A stretch of DNA of 64,000 nt from positions 1-64,000 of the forward strand of contig JAJXYF010000013.1 of assembly GCA_021780755.1 (NCBI GenBank). Reading direction: 5' to 3'. A program made the position numbers and the translations under genes. Every line of letters begins with the position of its first letter. Within the stretch, counting starts at the first letter, position 1. Source of the DNA: Deltaproteobacteria bacterium. Its GTDB lineage: Bacteria > Desulfobacterota > Binatia > Binatales > Binataceae. Of this stretch, positions 1 to 9,513 are shown piece after piece. The notes under the pieces are model-generated. The model was not told the DNA's origin. It searched no databases and worked only from the letters and a program-made list of their open reading frames with translations.

Positions 1-1295
1 AGGGCGTCAACTGTATTCAGTATATGCCGACCGCGTCGCTGATGACCTACGTGATGGGGCTGGAGGCGGCCAAGTCGCGCGTGGCGACTGAGAAAGAACG
101 GGCCGAGATGGCGCGCCTGCTCGACGAAGGCATGGACGCGGGCCTCTGCGGATTTTCGATTCAACGGCTGGGGCGCAACTCGGGACAGGCCGACTTCGAC
201 GGCTCGCCGATGGTCACCGACACCATGTGCGACGAGGACATTTTCAACCTCGCGCGCGTGCTGCGGGCCCGCGACGAGGGCTTCATAGAGATCACGCAGG
301 CGACTGGCCATATAAAGGATGACGCCGCGTTCGTCGAGAAGCTCGCTGCAGTAGCACAGCGGCCGATCCTGTTTCAGGCCATCACGGCTAGCCCGCAAAA
401 TGCGGACATCCATCGCAAGAGCCTTAGCTGGCTGCACAACGCGCGGGCCAAGGGCCTGCCGATCTTCGGCCAGGCCGGGACGGTGCGCAGCGGCTTCGCG
501 TTCACGCTCGAACATTGGAACCTCTATGATGTCGCGACCGCGTGGCGGAACTTGCTGACGGGCACACGCGACGAAAAAATCGCCAAGATGAAGGATCCTT
601 CGATGCGTGCGGCGGCCAAAAGCGAGAAGGCGATGCGCGCGATCGATCTGAACGCGCCGGGAATCGGCGGGCGGCTACCGAAACTGATCGTCCAGTGGGT
701 CGAAAATAAGCCGGAACTGGAGAAGTACGTCGGCAAGTCGCTGGCACAAATCGCCGACGAAGAGGGCAAGCATCCGGTTGACGTGATGCTTGACTTATCG
801 CTGGCGACGGATTTGAAGGCCGAGTTCCTGCAGCCTGAGCCCCGCTTCAATGCCGAGTACATGGCCGAGATCATCAACGGCTCGACCTTCACCTTCCCCG
901 GCGTTTCCGACGGCGGCGCGCATACCAAGTTCTTCACCGGCGGCGCGTTCACGACGGATTTCCTGCGCTGGCTAGTGCGCGACGAGCAGAAGATCACGCT
1001 CGAAGAGGCGCACTATCGGCTGTCGGCGTTGCCGGCTCATGCGGCGGGCTTTCGCGATCGCGGCACGCTGCGTGAGGGTACGCATGCCGACGTTGTGGTC
1101 TATGACCTGACGAGCCTGGGGGTGAAGCCGGAATGGGTCGGTGAGATCGCGCACGATCTTCCGGCCGGCGAATGGCGTCGCGTGCAACGCTCGACGGGCT
1201 ACCGGTCGATCATCGTCAATGGAGTCGAAACCTTCGCGGATGGGAACTGTACTGGTGAGACTCCGGGCAAGCTGTTGCGCCACGGTCACGCCTGA
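1..1295 (+). CDS. Amidohydrolase, D-aminoacylase-like (5' truncated by window)
   Basis: The reading frame is open from the first bases of the window, so the true start lies upstream and only the C-terminal part of about 430 residues is seen. It resembles the amidohydrolase-3 / N-acyl-D-amino-acid deacylase family, metal enzymes that hydrolyse amide bonds. The segment VSDGGAH at about 903-923 fits the late catalytic Asp of that family, and the C-terminus (GTLREGTHADVVVYD, about 1063-1110) is the typical return to the small beta-sandwich that flanks the barrel. The N-terminal metal ligands are outside the window. Substrate cannot be told. Nothing downstream looks co-transcribed with it. Confidence 0.8.
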   Translation, partial: GVNCIQYMPTASLMTYVMGLEAAKSRVATEKERAEMARLLDEGMDAGLCGFSIQRLGRNSGQADFDGSPMVTDTMCDEDIFNLARVLRARDEGFIEITQATGHIKDDAAFVEKLAAVAQRPILFQAITASPQNADIHRKSLSWLHNARAKGLPIFGQAGTVRSGFAFTLEHWNLYDVATAWRNLLTGTRDEKIAKMKDPSMRAAAKSEKAMRAIDLNAPGIGGRLPKLIVQWVENKPELEKYVGKSLAQIADEEGKHPVDVMLDLSLATDLKAEFLQPEPRFNAEYMAEIINGSTFTFPGVSDGGAHTKFFTGGAFTTDFLRWLVRDEQKITLEEAHYRLSALPAHAAGFRDRGTLREGTHADVVVYDLTSLGVKPEWVGEIAHDLPAGEWRRVQRSTGYRSIIVNGVETFADGNCTGETPGKLLRHGHA

Positions 1296-1812
1296 TTCGA
1301 TTCCACTGATTCACTCGCGCACCGCGCATCCGACGACTGAGGTTTACCCGGTCGCGGATGCGCGGTTGCGTTTTCAAGGTTTGAGTTGAAGCTCCTGCCG
1401 ATTCGCGTCCAAAGCCCCGGCGCGCTCGGGCGATCAGATCGTTCCCCTGGTTACCAAATCTCAGTGATTGTCCTCTTCCAATTATGGTTATGAAAACCAA
1501 CTGATCGTCCCGATACGCACCATATGGTCTGACGCTACCGGTAACGCGGTACATGGGAATAATGACAAGATTACATAGTTATCGAGGCCTGCTTCAATTG
1601 TTGCGGCGCGGAGAAATCAAGCTCGCGACTGGTCTTTCTTCGGGAAACGCCGTCGCCACCAAGGCCTGTTCGCGACGAACCTGAGGCTCGCGGAGACTTG
1701 CGCAGTCAGCGGCACGCTTGATGCACTCCTACTTCGGTGAGGCGCGAACGGAAGAGGCATAGCAAAACCGAAGCTGCACTTGCGCGTTGAATTAGTAAGG
1801 AGACAGATCCAG
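1296..1812. other. Intergenic region, no gene recognised
   Basis: About 500 bases between the amidohydrolase and a small secreted protein. No reading frame here has a ribosome-binding site or a recognisable product, and I see no tRNA, terminator or repeat. The only readable signal is the AAGGAG-like Shine-Dalgarno at about 1797-1802 that serves the next gene. Confidence 0.5.
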
Positions 1813-2130
1813 ATGAGCAAACGCAAAAAGATACTCTCAGGAATCTTCGCATTGGTAATCGGCCTGAGTGTGGCAGTTCCGATGCGCGCGTCCGCTGACG
1901 AGTACAACCACGCTCACCGCGTTGAACATCGGCATCAGGCGTGGCGGTGGCACAAACGGGATGATCACTACCGCGCCTATCCCTACGACAGGCCGGTCGC
2001 ACCTGCATACGCGTACGGTACCCGGGGCTACGTTCCCGCCAGCGGCCAGGGGATGGTAAGTCCGCACAACCCGAACCTTTACTGGGCGTGCGATTCCGAC
2101 GGGCACCATTGCCATTGGGCGCCGCGCTAA
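1813..2130 (+). CDS. Small secreted His/Tyr-rich protein, unknown function
   Basis: The predicted protein has 105 aa. The start at 1813 is chosen because AAGGAG lies about 10 bases upstream and it gives a clean signal peptide (basic MSKRKK, a hydrophobic run to about residue 24, then a small-residue cleavage region near RASA). The mature part is rich in His, Tyr, Arg and Trp with no recognised domain, and ends with two Cys in a CDSDGHHCHW context. The His clusters could bind metal, but this is only a guess from composition. Exported to the periplasm or beyond. No family assigned. Confidence 0.6.
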   Translation: MSKRKKILSGIFALVIGLSVAVPMRASADEYNHAHRVEHRHQAWRWHKRDDHYRAYPYDRPVAPAYAYGTRGYVPASGQGMVSPHNPNLYWACDSDGHHCHWAPR

Positions 2131-2288
2131 TCAGGGACGCACTTTAGCGCCGCGAATCTTTGATCGACTGGATGCATGCGGGAGTGCTTCGCGCGGTCGG
2201 CGGGGCACTCCGCACATCCGCTAAGGTCATTTGGCAAATATCAATTTGATTGAGTTGCAGCGGCTCAATATTAATATGGAGTATGAAA

Positions 2289-2684
2289 ATGAAACATTCG
2301 AGCATAGCCGTCATATCGATTCTGGCGACGCTGACGCTCCCGCTACCGGCAATGGCGCAGAACGGAAATCCGGGCAATACTCAGTCCGACTCAAACGGTC
2401 CCGAACTCGGCAGAGTGGTGCAGGGTAACAAGACGATCGTGTTCGCGCCCGCCGACACCAACAATATTGACGCTGGCCGCTTGCGGACCTGGAACGAGTT
2501 CGCCGAGGGCCATCCAAAAGTAGCGAAGGCCCTCGCCTATAATTCGTCGCTGATGAACGACGACGCGTACCTTGAGAAACATCCCGCCCTGAACGATTTC
2601 TTCCGCGCGCATCCCGATATCAAGGAAGCGATGGCGGAGAATCCCGGTAATTTCGTCGCGATTCAACCCCGTCCGGGCGAGTAA
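2289..2684 (+). CDS. Secreted helical-repeat protein, unknown function
   Basis: 131 aa. I chose the ATG at 2289 because GGAG at 2278-2281 is 7 bases upstream; an in-frame ATG at 2283 is too close. Residues 1-24 form a signal peptide ending in AMA-Q. The C-terminal half has short repeated units of the HP-x2-x-ALxxN / HPALxDFFRAHP type, a pattern I know from small exported proteins of soil bacteria with no assigned function. It follows the other small secreted gene on the same strand after about 150 bases; the two may share a promoter, but no operon signal is visible. Confidence 0.6.
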   Translation: MKHSSIAVISILATLTLPLPAMAQNGNPGNTQSDSNGPELGRVVQGNKTIVFAPADTNNIDAGRLRTWNEFAEGHPKVAKALAYNSSLMNDDAYLEKHPALNDFFRAHPDIKEAMAENPGNFVAIQPRPGE

Positions 2685-2745
2685 GCGGAGGCTGAGGGGG
2701 GCGGAGAATTCGCCAGCGGGTGCGGCTTTGCCCAAGTGAAAGGAG

Positions 2746-3717
2746 CTACAGGAGCTTAGGCAGAACTTTCTCCGTGAAAGCCTCAAATGTCGCGTGACTG
2801 AGCGGCGCGCCGATTACATAGTTGAGTTGGCTTTGCTCGCGCAAACGCGCCAGTTCATCGATCACGCGTTCCGGCGTCCCGTGAACGATCACGGAATCCA
2901 CGTAGCGTTGAACCGGATCGCCTGTGGCGCCAATGGCTTTAGGATCGATGTAGGTCTTCAATAGCCACTGCGCGCCTTGGCGAGCGACCGCCTCGGCTTC
3001 CGCGTCACTCTTCGCAATCGCCATCAGCAGAGCAACCGGGAGATCGCGGCCGGCGCTCGAATACCCATGAGCCTCGAGCTTCCTGCGGTAGAACTCGTGC
3101 TGTATCGCAACCTCCTGATGGGTGGCGTGCGGTCCGATCAGCACTGAGTATCCGGCCGCCGCCGCCCATTCGAGCGCCTCCGACGAACCTGCCGCCACCC
3201 ACATCGGCGGATATGGATGCTGCAGCGGCTTCGGCAACACCTCGATATCCTCGAACGAAAAATAGCGCCCGCGATAGGTCACGCGGTCGTTGATCCAGGC
3301 GCTCACCACGATATCGACGGCTTCACGGAAGCGCGCACGACTCTCTTCCAGCGTCGCGATGCCGAAGACGCCGAACTCGCGCGCATCAAAGCCGCGCCCG
3401 GCGCCCCAGTTGACACGGCCGCCGGAGAGGATATCGAGCAGCGCAATTTCTTCGGCCAGTCGCAGAGGATGATAGAACGCCGCGAGCGTGACGCCCGCGC
3501 CGATTCGCAGGCGCTTGGTACGCGCGGCCGCATAGGCGCCCATCACCGGGATCGACGGACACACGCTGTAATCGTTGAAGTGATGCTCGGTCAGCCAGAC
3601 CGCGTCATAACCGGTCTGGTCCATGATCTCGATGCGCTGGAGCGCGCGTTCGTACACGGTGGGAAGCGGTACGCGACGCTCGGGCCAACTGAAAAATTGA
3701 AGAATTCCGACTTTCAC
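2746..3717 (-). CDS. LLM-class flavin-dependent oxidoreductase
   Basis: A luciferase-like monooxygenase, TIM-barrel fold, using FMN or F420 to oxidise an organic substrate. About 323 aa from the GTG at 3717, which begins MKVGILQFF as most relatives do; a TTG at 3735 would add six residues. Family landmarks are the WLTEHHF motif near residue 45, GAGVTLAAFYHP, the GGRVNWGAGRGFD flavin-phosphate region and a late PPMWVAAGSS strand. It is one of five members in the window. It stands alone, divergent from the AmpG-like gene, with a dispersed repeat in the space between. Substrate unknown. Confidence 0.85.
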   Translation of the reverse strand: MKVGILQFFSWPERRVPLPTVYERALQRIEIMDQTGYDAVWLTEHHFNDYSVCPSIPVMGAYAAARTKRLRIGAGVTLAAFYHPLRLAEEIALLDILSGGRVNWGAGRGFDAREFGVFGIATLEESRARFREAVDIVVSAWINDRVTYRGRYFSFEDIEVLPKPLQHPYPPMWVAAGSSEALEWAAAAGYSVLIGPHATHQEVAIQHEFYRRKLEAHGYSSAGRDLPVALLMAIAKSDAEAEAVARQGAQWLLKTYIDPKAIGATGDPVQRYVDSVIVHGTPERVIDELARLREQSQLNYVIGAPLSHATFEAFTEKVLPKLL

Positions 3718-3975
3718 GAAACTTATAGGAGCCAACTTTAGCTCAGACGCTCAGCCGCCGATACCCCATTCGATACGATTGCGCAGAATTTGCCCACCGC
3801 GGATGGTAAAAAAAAACGCCGAGTGTCGCGTGATGACTGCGCTTGACCTTGCGATCGAGACCGCTGGCGCGCCTTGCACTGCGTCAGCTAGCCTGCAACC
3901 TCAGCCGGGCCTCTGACCAGCCTTGGCTGCGCGAACCACCCAAATTGGGTTTCGCGCCGGGTGTCTGACAAAATA

Positions 3976-4040
3976 AGGGAGGTCTGAAACCTCGGTGGTG
4001 AGGTTTCAGTTTTGCAAAGACTAAAGTTTTGCACTCTTCA
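3976..4040. repeat. Dispersed palindromic repeat, copy 1 (degenerate flanks)
   Basis: CTGAAACCTC at 3984-3993 and its inverted partner at 4000-4009 with a 6-base loop, preceded by GGGAGGT and followed by an arm related to the other copies (ACTAAAGTTTTGCACTCTTC). It lies in a divergent intergenic space of about 400 bases (3718-4114), so it is not a shared terminator. The rest of that space shows no gene. Confidence 0.75.
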
Positions 4041-4114
4041 ATGATTATCCCGCTCCGCTCTCACCCTACGCCGCGTGACTCGGTCGCTTGCCCGAGCCTC
4101 GCGAGCGTCGATCC

Positions 4115-5437
4115 ATGACGAGCCGATGGCGCCGGTCGCTCGCGACCTTTACCGATCGCCGCGTGTTGTTGATCCTGCCGCTGGGTTTCGCCAGTGGCCT
4201 CCCACTGTTGCTCACCGCCTCGACGCTTTCGGCCTGGCTCGCCACCGCCGGCATCAGCCGCGCCGCGATTGGCGCCTTCGCCTTGGTCGGCACTCCATAC
4301 GCCTTCAAGTTTCTTTGGGCGCCATTGATTGATCGGCTGCCGCCTCCGATTCCGTGCGGTCGGCGCCGTGGCTGGGGCATCGCGATACAGGTTGCGCTCA
4401 TTGCAACGACGCTCACGATGGGATCGTGCGACCCTCGCCGAGACCTCACTGTTATGGCGGCGTTGGCGCTGCTCCTCGCGTTCCTTTCGGCCAGCCAGGA
4501 TATCGTGATTGACGCCTATCGCGTAGAAATTCTCGGGCCGGATCAACAGGGCCCGGGCGCCGCGATGATTCAGACCGGCTACCGCATCGCGATGCTGGTA
4601 TCGGGCGCGGGCGCGCTGATGATCGCCGAAGGCGCGGGATGGTTCGCGGCGTATGCCGTCATGGCCGCCCTGCTCGCGCTCGGGATGCTGGTGTTCCTGC
4701 TCGGTCCCGAACCGAAAATCGCGACCGCGGTCGCGCAGGAAATCCAGGCCGGCGAGGCGAGGGGAATCGGCCATTGGTTCGCGACCGCCGTGGTCGCGCC
4801 CTTCGCCGATTTCATGCGGCGTCCGCTCTGGCCCGCGATACTGATCTTCATCGTCGGCTACAAACTCGGTGAAGCGATGGCCGGCGTAATGGCGACGCCG
4901 CTTTACGTGGCATTGGGCTTTTCTCTTCGCGAGATTGCCGCGATCTCCAAACTGGTCGGATTCTTCGCCACCATCGCCGGCGCACTAATCGGTGGCGCGA
5001 TAACCGTGCGCTTCGGCGTCATCCGTGCCCTGATATTCTGTGGAATACTGCAATCAGCCGGCAATCTATTTTATGTATTGCAAGCGGTCGGCGGCCATCG
5101 CCTCGACTATCTCGCGCTTTGCGTCGCCGCCGAAAACCTGACCGGTGCGATGGCCGGCGCCGCCCTCGTCGCCTACCTATCAGGCCTCTGCTCGCCGGCG
5201 TTCACCGCGACCCAATACGCCCTGCTCTCGTCGCTCGCGGCCGTTGGTCGCACGCTGGTCGCGTCAACCGGCGGAGTGATGGCCGACCGCTTCGGTTGGG
5301 TGCCGTTTTTTCTGCTTACCACGGTCGTGACAGTGCCGGCGCTGCTGCTGCTCGGATGGATCGCCTGGCGCACTCAGGGTCGATTGGATCGACCGTCGTC
5401 CGCGAATAGATCGGCCGCGCTCCGCGCGAACGAATAA
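4115..5437 (+). CDS. MFS transporter, AmpG-like
   Basis: A 440-aa integral membrane protein of the major facilitator superfamily. The N-terminal block (LGFASGLPLLLTASTLSAWL, then TPYAFKFLWAPLIDR) is characteristic of the AmpG / acetyl-CoA-transporter branch, whose best-known member imports anhydro-muropeptides during cell-wall recycling. About twelve hydrophobic segments can be counted. I took the ATG at 4115; a TTG at 4088 would add nine residues without a better ribosome site. No beta-lactamase or recycling gene is nearby, so muropeptide transport is a family-based suggestion. Transcribed alone. Confidence 0.75.
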   Translation: MTSRWRRSLATFTDRRVLLILPLGFASGLPLLLTASTLSAWLATAGISRAAIGAFALVGTPYAFKFLWAPLIDRLPPPIPCGRRRGWGIAIQVALIATTLTMGSCDPRRDLTVMAALALLLAFLSASQDIVIDAYRVEILGPDQQGPGAAMIQTGYRIAMLVSGAGALMIAEGAGWFAAYAVMAALLALGMLVFLLGPEPKIATAVAQEIQAGEARGIGHWFATAVVAPFADFMRRPLWPAILIFIVGYKLGEAMAGVMATPLYVALGFSLREIAAISKLVGFFATIAGALIGGAITVRFGVIRALIFCGILQSAGNLFYVLQAVGGHRLDYLALCVAAENLTGAMAGAALVAYLSGLCSPAFTATQYALLSSLAAVGRTLVASTGGVMADRFGWVPFFLLTTVVTVPALLLLGWIAWRTQGRLDRPSSANRSAALRANE

Positions 5438-5560
5438 CCACATCGGTAACCGACGCCGTCGGTCCCTGACAAATCATTGCCAGGTTGTGCTATTGCTCGA
5501 CCGTCGGGAATCGCGAAGCGTATCGCACCACTAAGCGTATCGCGTATGGAGCCGGTAAAA

Positions 5561-6016
5561 ATGATCAAATCAGTCTTTCACGTCAACATAAACGTAACGG
5601 ATTTCGATCGCTCGCTCGCCTTCTACAAGATGGTCGGCTTCAAAGTCGTGCTCGACATCGGCGAGGGTCCGAATCCGGGTAACGACGTCGGCCTGAATAT
5701 TCCCGACAGCGTCGCTCGCGCGGCGTTGCTGTCTTTGAGTGACGACCCACGGGCAACCCGGATCGACCTGATTGAATGGAAGAAGCCACGCACCGAAGGC
5801 GTAGCGCCGGCGCACCTGTACCACACCGGCATCGCTCGCATCGCCCTGTTCACCAAGAATCTCGACGAGGAATATCAGAGATTGAAGGCGGCAGGCGTCG
5901 CGATGGTGTCGGAACCGGTCGTCATCCGCTTCCGCAACAAGGCCGGCGCGAAATTCTTCTGCTTCAAGGATCCGGACGGTACCTTCCTGGAACTGATTGA
6001 ACCCTTCAATGAATGA
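5561..6016 (+). CDS. VOC / glyoxalase-family protein
   Basis: 151 aa. The start at 5561 has GGAG 9 bases upstream. The protein shows the vicinal-oxygen-chelate fold: FHVNINVTDFDRSLAFY opens the first beta-alpha-beta module, a second His occurs in LYHTGIARIAL, and FKDPDGTFLELIEP closes the second module with the usual metal-ligand Glu. Members are metal enzymes such as glyoxalases, dioxygenases and isomerases, so the reaction cannot be named. It sits alone, convergent with the cytochrome c gene. Confidence 0.8.
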   Translation: MIKSVFHVNINVTDFDRSLAFYKMVGFKVVLDIGEGPNPGNDVGLNIPDSVARAALLSLSDDPRATRIDLIEWKKPRTEGVAPAHLYHTGIARIALFTKNLDEEYQRLKAAGVAMVSEPVVIRFRNKAGAKFFCFKDPDGTFLELIEPFNE

Positions 6017-6073
6017 CCGGCCGCGGATTGTGACGCTTCGCCCATTAGTCAGTCGGCGTGCTGAACTCTCTTA

Positions 6074-6580
6074 CTAGTGGCTCAGGGCAGCTTGTACCGC
6101 GGGTGACAGCTTGTCGGCATGCGCTACCAGCATCGTCACCTGCCAGCGTTCGATGTCGGATAACGTTGCGCCGAATCCGGGCATGCCGGACAGGCGGATA
6201 CCGTGTGTTACCTTCCAGAACGTGACGCCCTCGGGATCGTCGGTAACCATCTCGTCGGTCGTGAACAGTTGCGGCGGCGGCGGGAACATTCCTTTTGACG
6301 CGTTGGAGCGCGGCCCGCCCGGAATGCTGTGGCATACCGCACAATTCTCCTTGAATACCTGCGCACCCGCCAACAGGTTAGCCTCATTCAAAGGAACGGG
6401 GTTTTTCTCAGCGCCCGCATTGCCGATACTTGCTCTTATCGCCATTTTGGCGAGGGTCTGTTCAAACGGAAGCAAGGGCGCGGTAGTTTCCATCGAAACC
6501 CCGCCGCTCTTCACGAACAGGTACACTCCTCCGATAGCCAGTACAATCGCCGTAACGATCCCGAGTAGAAATGCACGCAT
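6074..6580 (-). CDS. Membrane-anchored monoheme cytochrome c
   Basis: 168 aa. Residues 4-24 form a hydrophobic signal anchor, so the protein faces the periplasm. The heme-attachment motif CAVCH is at residues 80-84, and Met132 in LSGMPGF is the likely distal ligand, the pattern of a class I cytochrome c with the segment order of cytochrome-cbb3-oxidase type domains. It would carry electrons between periplasmic dehydrogenases and an oxidase. No partner enzyme is adjacent; the next gene upstream on this strand is an LLM enzyme about 90 bases away, and co-transcription is possible. Confidence 0.85.
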   Translation of the reverse strand: MRAFLLGIVTAIVLAIGGVYLFVKSGGVSMETTAPLLPFEQTLAKMAIRASIGNAGAEKNPVPLNEANLLAGAQVFKENCAVCHSIPGGPRSNASKGMFPPPPQLFTTDEMVTDDPEGVTFWKVTHGIRLSGMPGFGATLSDIERWQVTMLVAHADKLSPAVQAALSH

Positions 6581-6670
6581 TGACTAAATTTGCTTCCTTT
6601 GAGTGTTGAGCGCGGTATCCGATCGAACTGGTTCACTCGCGCGGCGCAAGAGCGCACCTCTTTCGGTTGC

Positions 6671-7720
6671 TCAGATGAAATGCGCCATGATTTCTTTTCC
6701 AAGAATTTGCATGTAGTGCAACTGGCGGTCCAGCCGGCCGCCTCCGGGGCTTACCCACAACTGAGTCGCGCCCGCTTGCGCTAGTTCTTCAATACGCGAT
6801 CTCCAGTCGCTCGCATTCCCGGCGAGGGCAAAGCGGCCGATCGCATAGTCGGTAAGTCCCAGCTCGTCCATCCGACGAGGATTTCGGCCCGCCTGCAAAA
6901 CGTGATCGTAAAGTACGTAACCGTCAACATAGGTCTGGAGCTTCGCGCTCAAATCGGGCGGTACACACTTGTCCTCGAGACTAAACCGCATCGAATGGTT
7001 CAGGATCGACGACACCGAAGCCTTCACGTTCTCAATCGCACGGTTGCGGTCCTCATGCAACGATGTTCGCGTCGTAAACCAGACGTCGATCTCCGCCGGA
7101 TCGCGGCCGGCCGCACGCGCTCCGGCCTGGACCCTTGCGGTCGTGTCCGCGATCACCTCCGGCAGCAGACCGGTCCCGGCGATCACACCATCGCCGATTC
7201 GCCCCGCGAGATGCAGCATCTTCGGCCCCTCGGCACAAATCGAAATCGGCACGCGATTGCGCACGGCGGTCGCACTCCAGCGCACCCGCTGCTGACGCTT
7301 GCGATAGATCGCCTCTCCGGTCGCGATCAAATCGCGCACGCACGCCACGTACTCCTCGATGCGCGCGCGCGATGCGATCTTGTACCCGATATTCAGCACG
7401 GCGCTGTCGCCACTCGCGATATCCATGAACGCGCGTCCATCTGTCAGGCTGTCGATCGAGGCGAGAAAGGACGCCATCACCTGCGGCTCGCGCGTAAGCG
7501 GATTGGTCGGCCGCAGGCCCACCTTCGCGCGGGTTGAAGCGCGCGCGATCAGTGTCGCCCGGACAAACGCATCGCCGCCGATAAACGCCGAATCGTAAGT
7601 GCCGATCGCCGCGGCGCCGTAGTCTTCGGCCATCTTGACCAGGTCGGAGTACCGGTCAACATCCGCACGGCTGAGCAGCGGACCGCCAGGGTCAATGCTA
7701 ATCGCGAATTTAACTTTCAT
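6671..7720 (-). CDS. LLM-class (F420- or FMN-dependent) oxidoreductase
   Basis: 349 aa from the ATG at 7720, which begins MKVKFAISIDPGG; longer in-frame starts add a basic stretch without family similarity. The barrel pattern is of the F420-dependent methylene-H4MPT-reductase-like branch: DYGAAAIGTYDS, VGLRPTNPLTREP, DIASGDSAVLNIG and ICAEGPKMLHLAGRIGDGVIAG, the last matching the cofactor-phosphate segment of that branch. The cofactor may therefore be F420 rather than FMN. Substrate unknown. It lies upstream of the cytochrome c gene on the same strand, which may accept no electrons from it. Confidence 0.8.
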   Translation of the reverse strand: MKVKFAISIDPGGPLLSRADVDRYSDLVKMAEDYGAAAIGTYDSAFIGGDAFVRATLIARASTRAKVGLRPTNPLTREPQVMASFLASIDSLTDGRAFMDIASGDSAVLNIGYKIASRARIEEYVACVRDLIATGEAIYRKRQQRVRWSATAVRNRVPISICAEGPKMLHLAGRIGDGVIAGTGLLPEVIADTTARVQAGARAAGRDPAEIDVWFTTRTSLHEDRNRAIENVKASVSSILNHSMRFSLEDKCVPPDLSAKLQTYVDGYVLYDHVLQAGRNPRRMDELGLTDYAIGRFALAGNASDWRSRIEELAQAGATQLWVSPGGGRLDRQLHYMQILGKEIMAHFI

Positions 7721-7894
7721 GCGACGAGTATTCCATCCGAAATTCGCTGAGCGATCGTTGACGCTGCTTCGCGCAAAACGAACGCGCCAAGCAACCACCG
7801 GCGTATAGTCGGTGATTCAAACTGACGCGCTCATGGCGGCCGCGTCAAGCGATCGCGACGCCCGGAAAATTGCCGCCGCCGATCGATAATCCGG

Positions 7895-9355
7895 CTAGCG
7901 CGCGGTTCGCTTCGCCGCCACGGCCTTTGCGACACGTTCGCCGTAATCGGTGTCGGCCTGGCGGAAATGAGCAATCGACCGCTCAATAATTTCATTCTTG
8001 CTGACCTGCCCGAGACTACCCGCGATATTGGCGGCCAGTCGCTGCTTCTCCGCTTCGCTCATCAGTCGGTAGAGCGCACCGGCCTGCACGAAATCGTCGT
8101 CCTCGGCATGGCGCTTGGGCGCATGAGTTCCGGCCATTCCATGGACCTCCGTCGGTGCCCACACCGCCTGGTTTGACTGCGCTGGTCCGCCGAAGCTGTT
8201 GGGCTCGTAGTTCTTCTGGCGCTTCGAGTTGCCGTCGAAACGCATCGCGCCGTCGCGCAGATAATCATTTACCGGCGCATGCGGACGATTCACCGGCAAC
8301 TGCGTGTGATTGATACCGATCCGGTAACGATGCGTGTCGCCGTATGCGAACAGTCGCCCCTGCAACATCTTGTCCGGCGACGGTCCGATGCCGGGCACGA
8401 AGTGCGCCGGGTTGAATGCGGCCTGCTCGACCTCGGCGAAGTAGTTTTCTGGATTGCGATTGAGCACCATCTTGCCAATCGTAATTTGTGGGTAATCGCG
8501 GTTCGGCCAGACCTTGGTCAGATCGAACGGGTTGTACCGATATTTCGCCGCCTCGATCGCCGGCATGATCTGCAGCTTGACCGTCCATGATGGGAATTCC
8601 CCGCGATCGATCGCCATCAGCAAATCCCGCTGGTGATGATCAGGAGCAGTTCCCGCGAGATGCGCGGCCTCTTCCGCCGTCAGGTTCTTGATCCCCTGAT
8701 CGGTCTTGAAATGATACTTTACCCAGAAGACCTCGCCCGCGGCGTTGACCCACTGAAACGTGTGAGAACCGAAGCCGTCCATGTGGCGATAACTCGCCGG
8801 GATCCCGCGATCGCCGAACAATATCGTGAATTGATGCGTCGCTTCGGGGCTGAGCGAGAAAAAATCCCACGCATTTTCGGGCTCTTGGATGTTGGTATAG
8901 GGGTCGCGCTTCTGCGAATGAATAAAGTCGGGAAACTTCAACGGGTCGCGGATGAAGAAGACCGGCGTGTTGTTGCCCACCAAATCGTAGTTGCCCTCTT
9001 CGGTGTAAAACTTGATCGCGAATCCGCGCGGATCGCGCACCGTGTCGGCCGAGCCCTTTTCGCCCGCCACCGTGGAGAATCGAAGGAACAGCTCGGTCCG
9101 CTTGCCGATCGGCGCGAGGAATTTCGCTCGCGTCCAACGCGTCACGTCGGCCGTCACCTCGAAATAGCCGTAAGCACCGGAGCCCTTCGCGTGCACCACC
9201 CGCTCGGGCACCCGCTCGCGATCGAAGTGCGCGAGCTTTTCAATTAATTGATGGTCCTGCAAAAGCACCGGGCCGCCGCTGCCGGCAGTCTGCGAATTCT
9301 GATTATCAGCAACCGGCATGCCGCTCTCGGTTGTCAGAATTTTGCGTTCACTCAT
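7895..9355 (-). CDS. katA: Catalase (heme, small-subunit type)
   Basis: 486 aa, the usual length of small-subunit (clade 3-like) monofunctional catalases that convert hydrogen peroxide to water and oxygen. The catalytic His55 (VVHAKGSG) and Asn128 (VGNNTPVFF) are 73 residues apart, and the proximal heme ligand Tyr338 lies in [12 protein letters not shown], all spaced as in bovine catalase. No signal peptide, so cytoplasmic. Upstream GGGAGG gives a strong ribosome site. The gene is divergent from a Fur/PerR-type regulator with an operator-like box in the shared 158-base space, so peroxide-controlled expression is likely. A tandem 10-base repeat (9369-9388) lies in the presumed leader. Confidence 0.95.
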   Translation of the reverse strand: MSERKILTTESGMPVADNQNSQTAGSGGPVLLQDHQLIEKLAHFDRERVPERVVHAKGSGAYGYFEVTADVTRWTRAKFLAPIGKRTELFLRFSTVAGEKGSADTVRDPRGFAIKFYTEEGNYDLVGNNTPVFFIRDPLKFPDFIHSQKRDPYTNIQEPENAWDFFSLSPEATHQFTILFGDRGIPASYRHMDGFGSHTFQWVNAAGEVFWVKYHFKTDQGIKNLTAEEAAHLAGTAPDHHQRDLLMAIDRGEFPSWTVKLQIMPAIEAAKYRYNPFDLTKVWPNRDYPQITIGKMVLNRNPENYFAEVEQAAFNPAHFVPGIGPSPDKMLQGRLFAYGDTHRYRIGINHTQLPVNRPHAPVNDYLRDGAMRFDGNSKRQKNYEPNSFGGPAQSNQAVWAPTEVHGMAGTHAPKRHAEDDDFVQAGALYRLMSEAEKQRLAANIAGSLGQVSKNEIIERSIAHFRQADTDYGERVAKAVAAKRTAR

Positions 9356-9425
9356 GATTGGTCCTCCCGCTAATGTCCGCTAATGTCCGAAATTTGAAGA
9401 TTGATATAATAGATAAATTCCTAAC

Positions 9426-9440
9426 TTAGACTTATTCTAA
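9426..9440. promoter_or_regulatory. PerR/Fur-like operator box
   Basis: TTAGACTTATTCTAA is a near-perfect dyad that matches the PerR-box consensus TTATAATNATTATAA at most fixed positions (three mismatches). It lies between katA and the Fur-family gene, just upstream of a TATTAT-like -10 for katA on the minus strand, a position suited to repress both. Confidence 0.6.
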
Positions 9441-9513
9441 TTTATGAATGACTCGTGTCAAGGTCGGAAATCCGGCTATAATTGTACTGGTGGTCAGGAG
9501 CTCACAGAAACCC

